Notes under the pieces: model-generated | Seen by the model: only the letters and a program-made list of their open reading frames with translations | Told to the model about the DNA's origin: nothing | The model's database searches: none | Translations under genes and position numbers: made by a program | Source: an uncultured Dorea sp. | GTDB lineage: Bacteria > Bacillota > Clostridia > Lachnospirales > Lachnospiraceae | Assembly: GCA_947645355.1 (NCBI GenBank) | Contig: CANSCI010000021.1 | Location: 1-33,530 of the forward strand | Direction of reading: 5' to 3' | Length of the DNA: 33,530 nucleotides | Part shown: one piece after another, positions 32,982 through 33,530 of the stretch | Layout: the number at the start of each line of letters is the position of its first letter | How positions within the stretch are numbered: position 1 is the stretch's first letter

Positions 32982-33188
32982 GTTCCGGGGTTTGATCGGT
33001 ACGATTTTGGGCAGGAGTCCTTATATGTCGTGTTAAAGCGGGAATATGGGATTGAAGTTATTGACCAGAGGATGAACCTACAGTTGTCGAGGGCCTCTGT
33101 CAAAGAGACGCAATATCTAGGAATCAGTGCAGACGATGTTGTGTTTGTGGGTGTATGCGGATCTGATATAAAGGGAACTATAGATTGA
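32982..33188 (+). pseudogene. C-terminal fragment of a GntR-family regulator (UTRA domain)
   Basis: A frame without a start codon encodes about 65 residues (DRYDFGQESLYVVLKREYGIEV, then NLQLSRASVKETQYLGISADD) and stops at 33186. The arrangement SLY-x-x-L-x-x-x-YGI, a strand, and then ASVKET-x-x-LGIS matches the middle of UTRA effector domains in HutC-type GntR regulators. The DNA-binding half and the end of the domain are absent. Confidence 0.6.
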
Positions 33189-33247
33189 ACAAAAATTTTT
33201 CAAATAATGCTGATGATATGAAGCTGTCAGGAAGGAGGAAATGACTT

Positions 33248-33517
33248 ATGCGGATGGAACAGATAGAGCAGCTTATAGAAATCGTAGAATGTGGTTCAAT
33301 TGGGAAAGCAGCGCAAAAACTCTATGTGCAGCAGCCTAACCTTAGTATGGCAGTCAAGATGCTGGAGGAAGAATTTCATCAGCCTATTTTCTACCGCACT
33401 TCTGGCGGAGTCAGGCTCACTCCTTTTGGAGAGGATTTTATGGCTTTTGCAAAACCTTTTTATAAACAATATAAGTTACTAAGACTTCCCATACCTGAAA
33501 TGGGATTCGCACCTTGA
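33248..33517 (+). CDS. LysR-family regulator, DNA-binding domain only (prematurely ended)
   Basis: An excellent AAGGAGG precedes the ATG. The product carries a LysR helix-turn-helix (MEQIEQLIEIVECGSIGKAAQKLYVQQPNLS, AVKMLEEEF, RTSGGVRLTPFGEDF) and the start of the linker helix. It then departs from the family near residue 75 and stops at residue 89. A full LysR protein has about 300 residues. Either the gene is truncated by a frameshift or an insertion, or the 13 bases left in the window hide the reason. A free LysR DNA-binding domain would not be expected to respond to an inducer. Confidence 0.7.
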   Translation: MRMEQIEQLIEIVECGSIGKAAQKLYVQQPNLSMAVKMLEEEFHQPIFYRTSGGVRLTPFGEDFMAFAKPFYKQYKLLRLPIPEMGFAP

Positions 33518-33530
33518 AAATTCAATATTT

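Noticed and set aside
1-33530. CRISPR array, rRNA genes or a complete insertion sequence
   Set aside because: No regularly spaced short repeats, no rRNA-like stretches and no IS-type transposase were seen.

Overview
The window reads as chromosomal DNA of an anaerobic gut-type member of the Bacillota, most likely a Lachnospiraceae. The grounds are strong AGGAGG-type ribosome sites, a clostridial-style arabinose operon (araA, an XylB-like FGGY kinase and araD under a GntR/LacI-type AraR), MerR/MATE and FtsX-type ABC modules, and a Tn4451/Tn916-like serine-recombinase element. The genus cannot be fixed from this sequence alone.

Region A (1-9568) is accessory. It holds the end of a small membrane protein, a membrane-anchored metallophosphoesterase, and then a BlaI repressor overlapping an M56 (BlaR1-like) membrane protease behind a promoter with an overlapping dyad. 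Four GC-richer genes follow, encoding small proteins of unknown function (DUF6033-like, DUF3879-like and two unassigned). After them come AT-rich small genes (glycine-rich membrane protein, VanZ-like protein, duplicated-domain lipoprotein, membrane-anchored XRE regulator and mini-lipoprotein). Some are separated by copies of a repeated spacer and interspersed with remnants that resemble the GC-rich family. This may be an undescribed, recombining cassette locus.

Region B (about 9620-13740) is the end of a mobile element: a sigma-70-like factor with an RBS-proximal hairpin, a structured noncoding stretch, an unpaired PemK/MazF toxin, a TnpW-like small protein and a large serine recombinase. A 5'-truncated tRNA-Asn(GTT) at 13783-13841 probably marks an island boundary.

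Region C (13893-16835) is a decaying module: a frameshifted MerR gene, a canonical 19-bp-spacer MerR promoter, a MATE transporter with an internal deletion, and an aldo/keto reductase lacking its N-terminus.

Region D (16836-27222) is a coherent arabinose regulon. A lipoprotein-permease-ATPase-permease-araR operon is followed by an araA-kinase-araD operon, with candidate AraR operators before both. The binding protein has an in-frame stop that cuts off about 30 otherwise open codons.

Region E (27353-33530) has a flavodoxin-like gene and a MATE C-terminal fragment. It then has a three-gene ABC system whose first permease is fused to an N-terminal MerR DNA-binding domain and is preceded by its own 19-bp-spacer promoter. 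The window ends in a GntR/UTRA fragment and a prematurely ended LysR gene.
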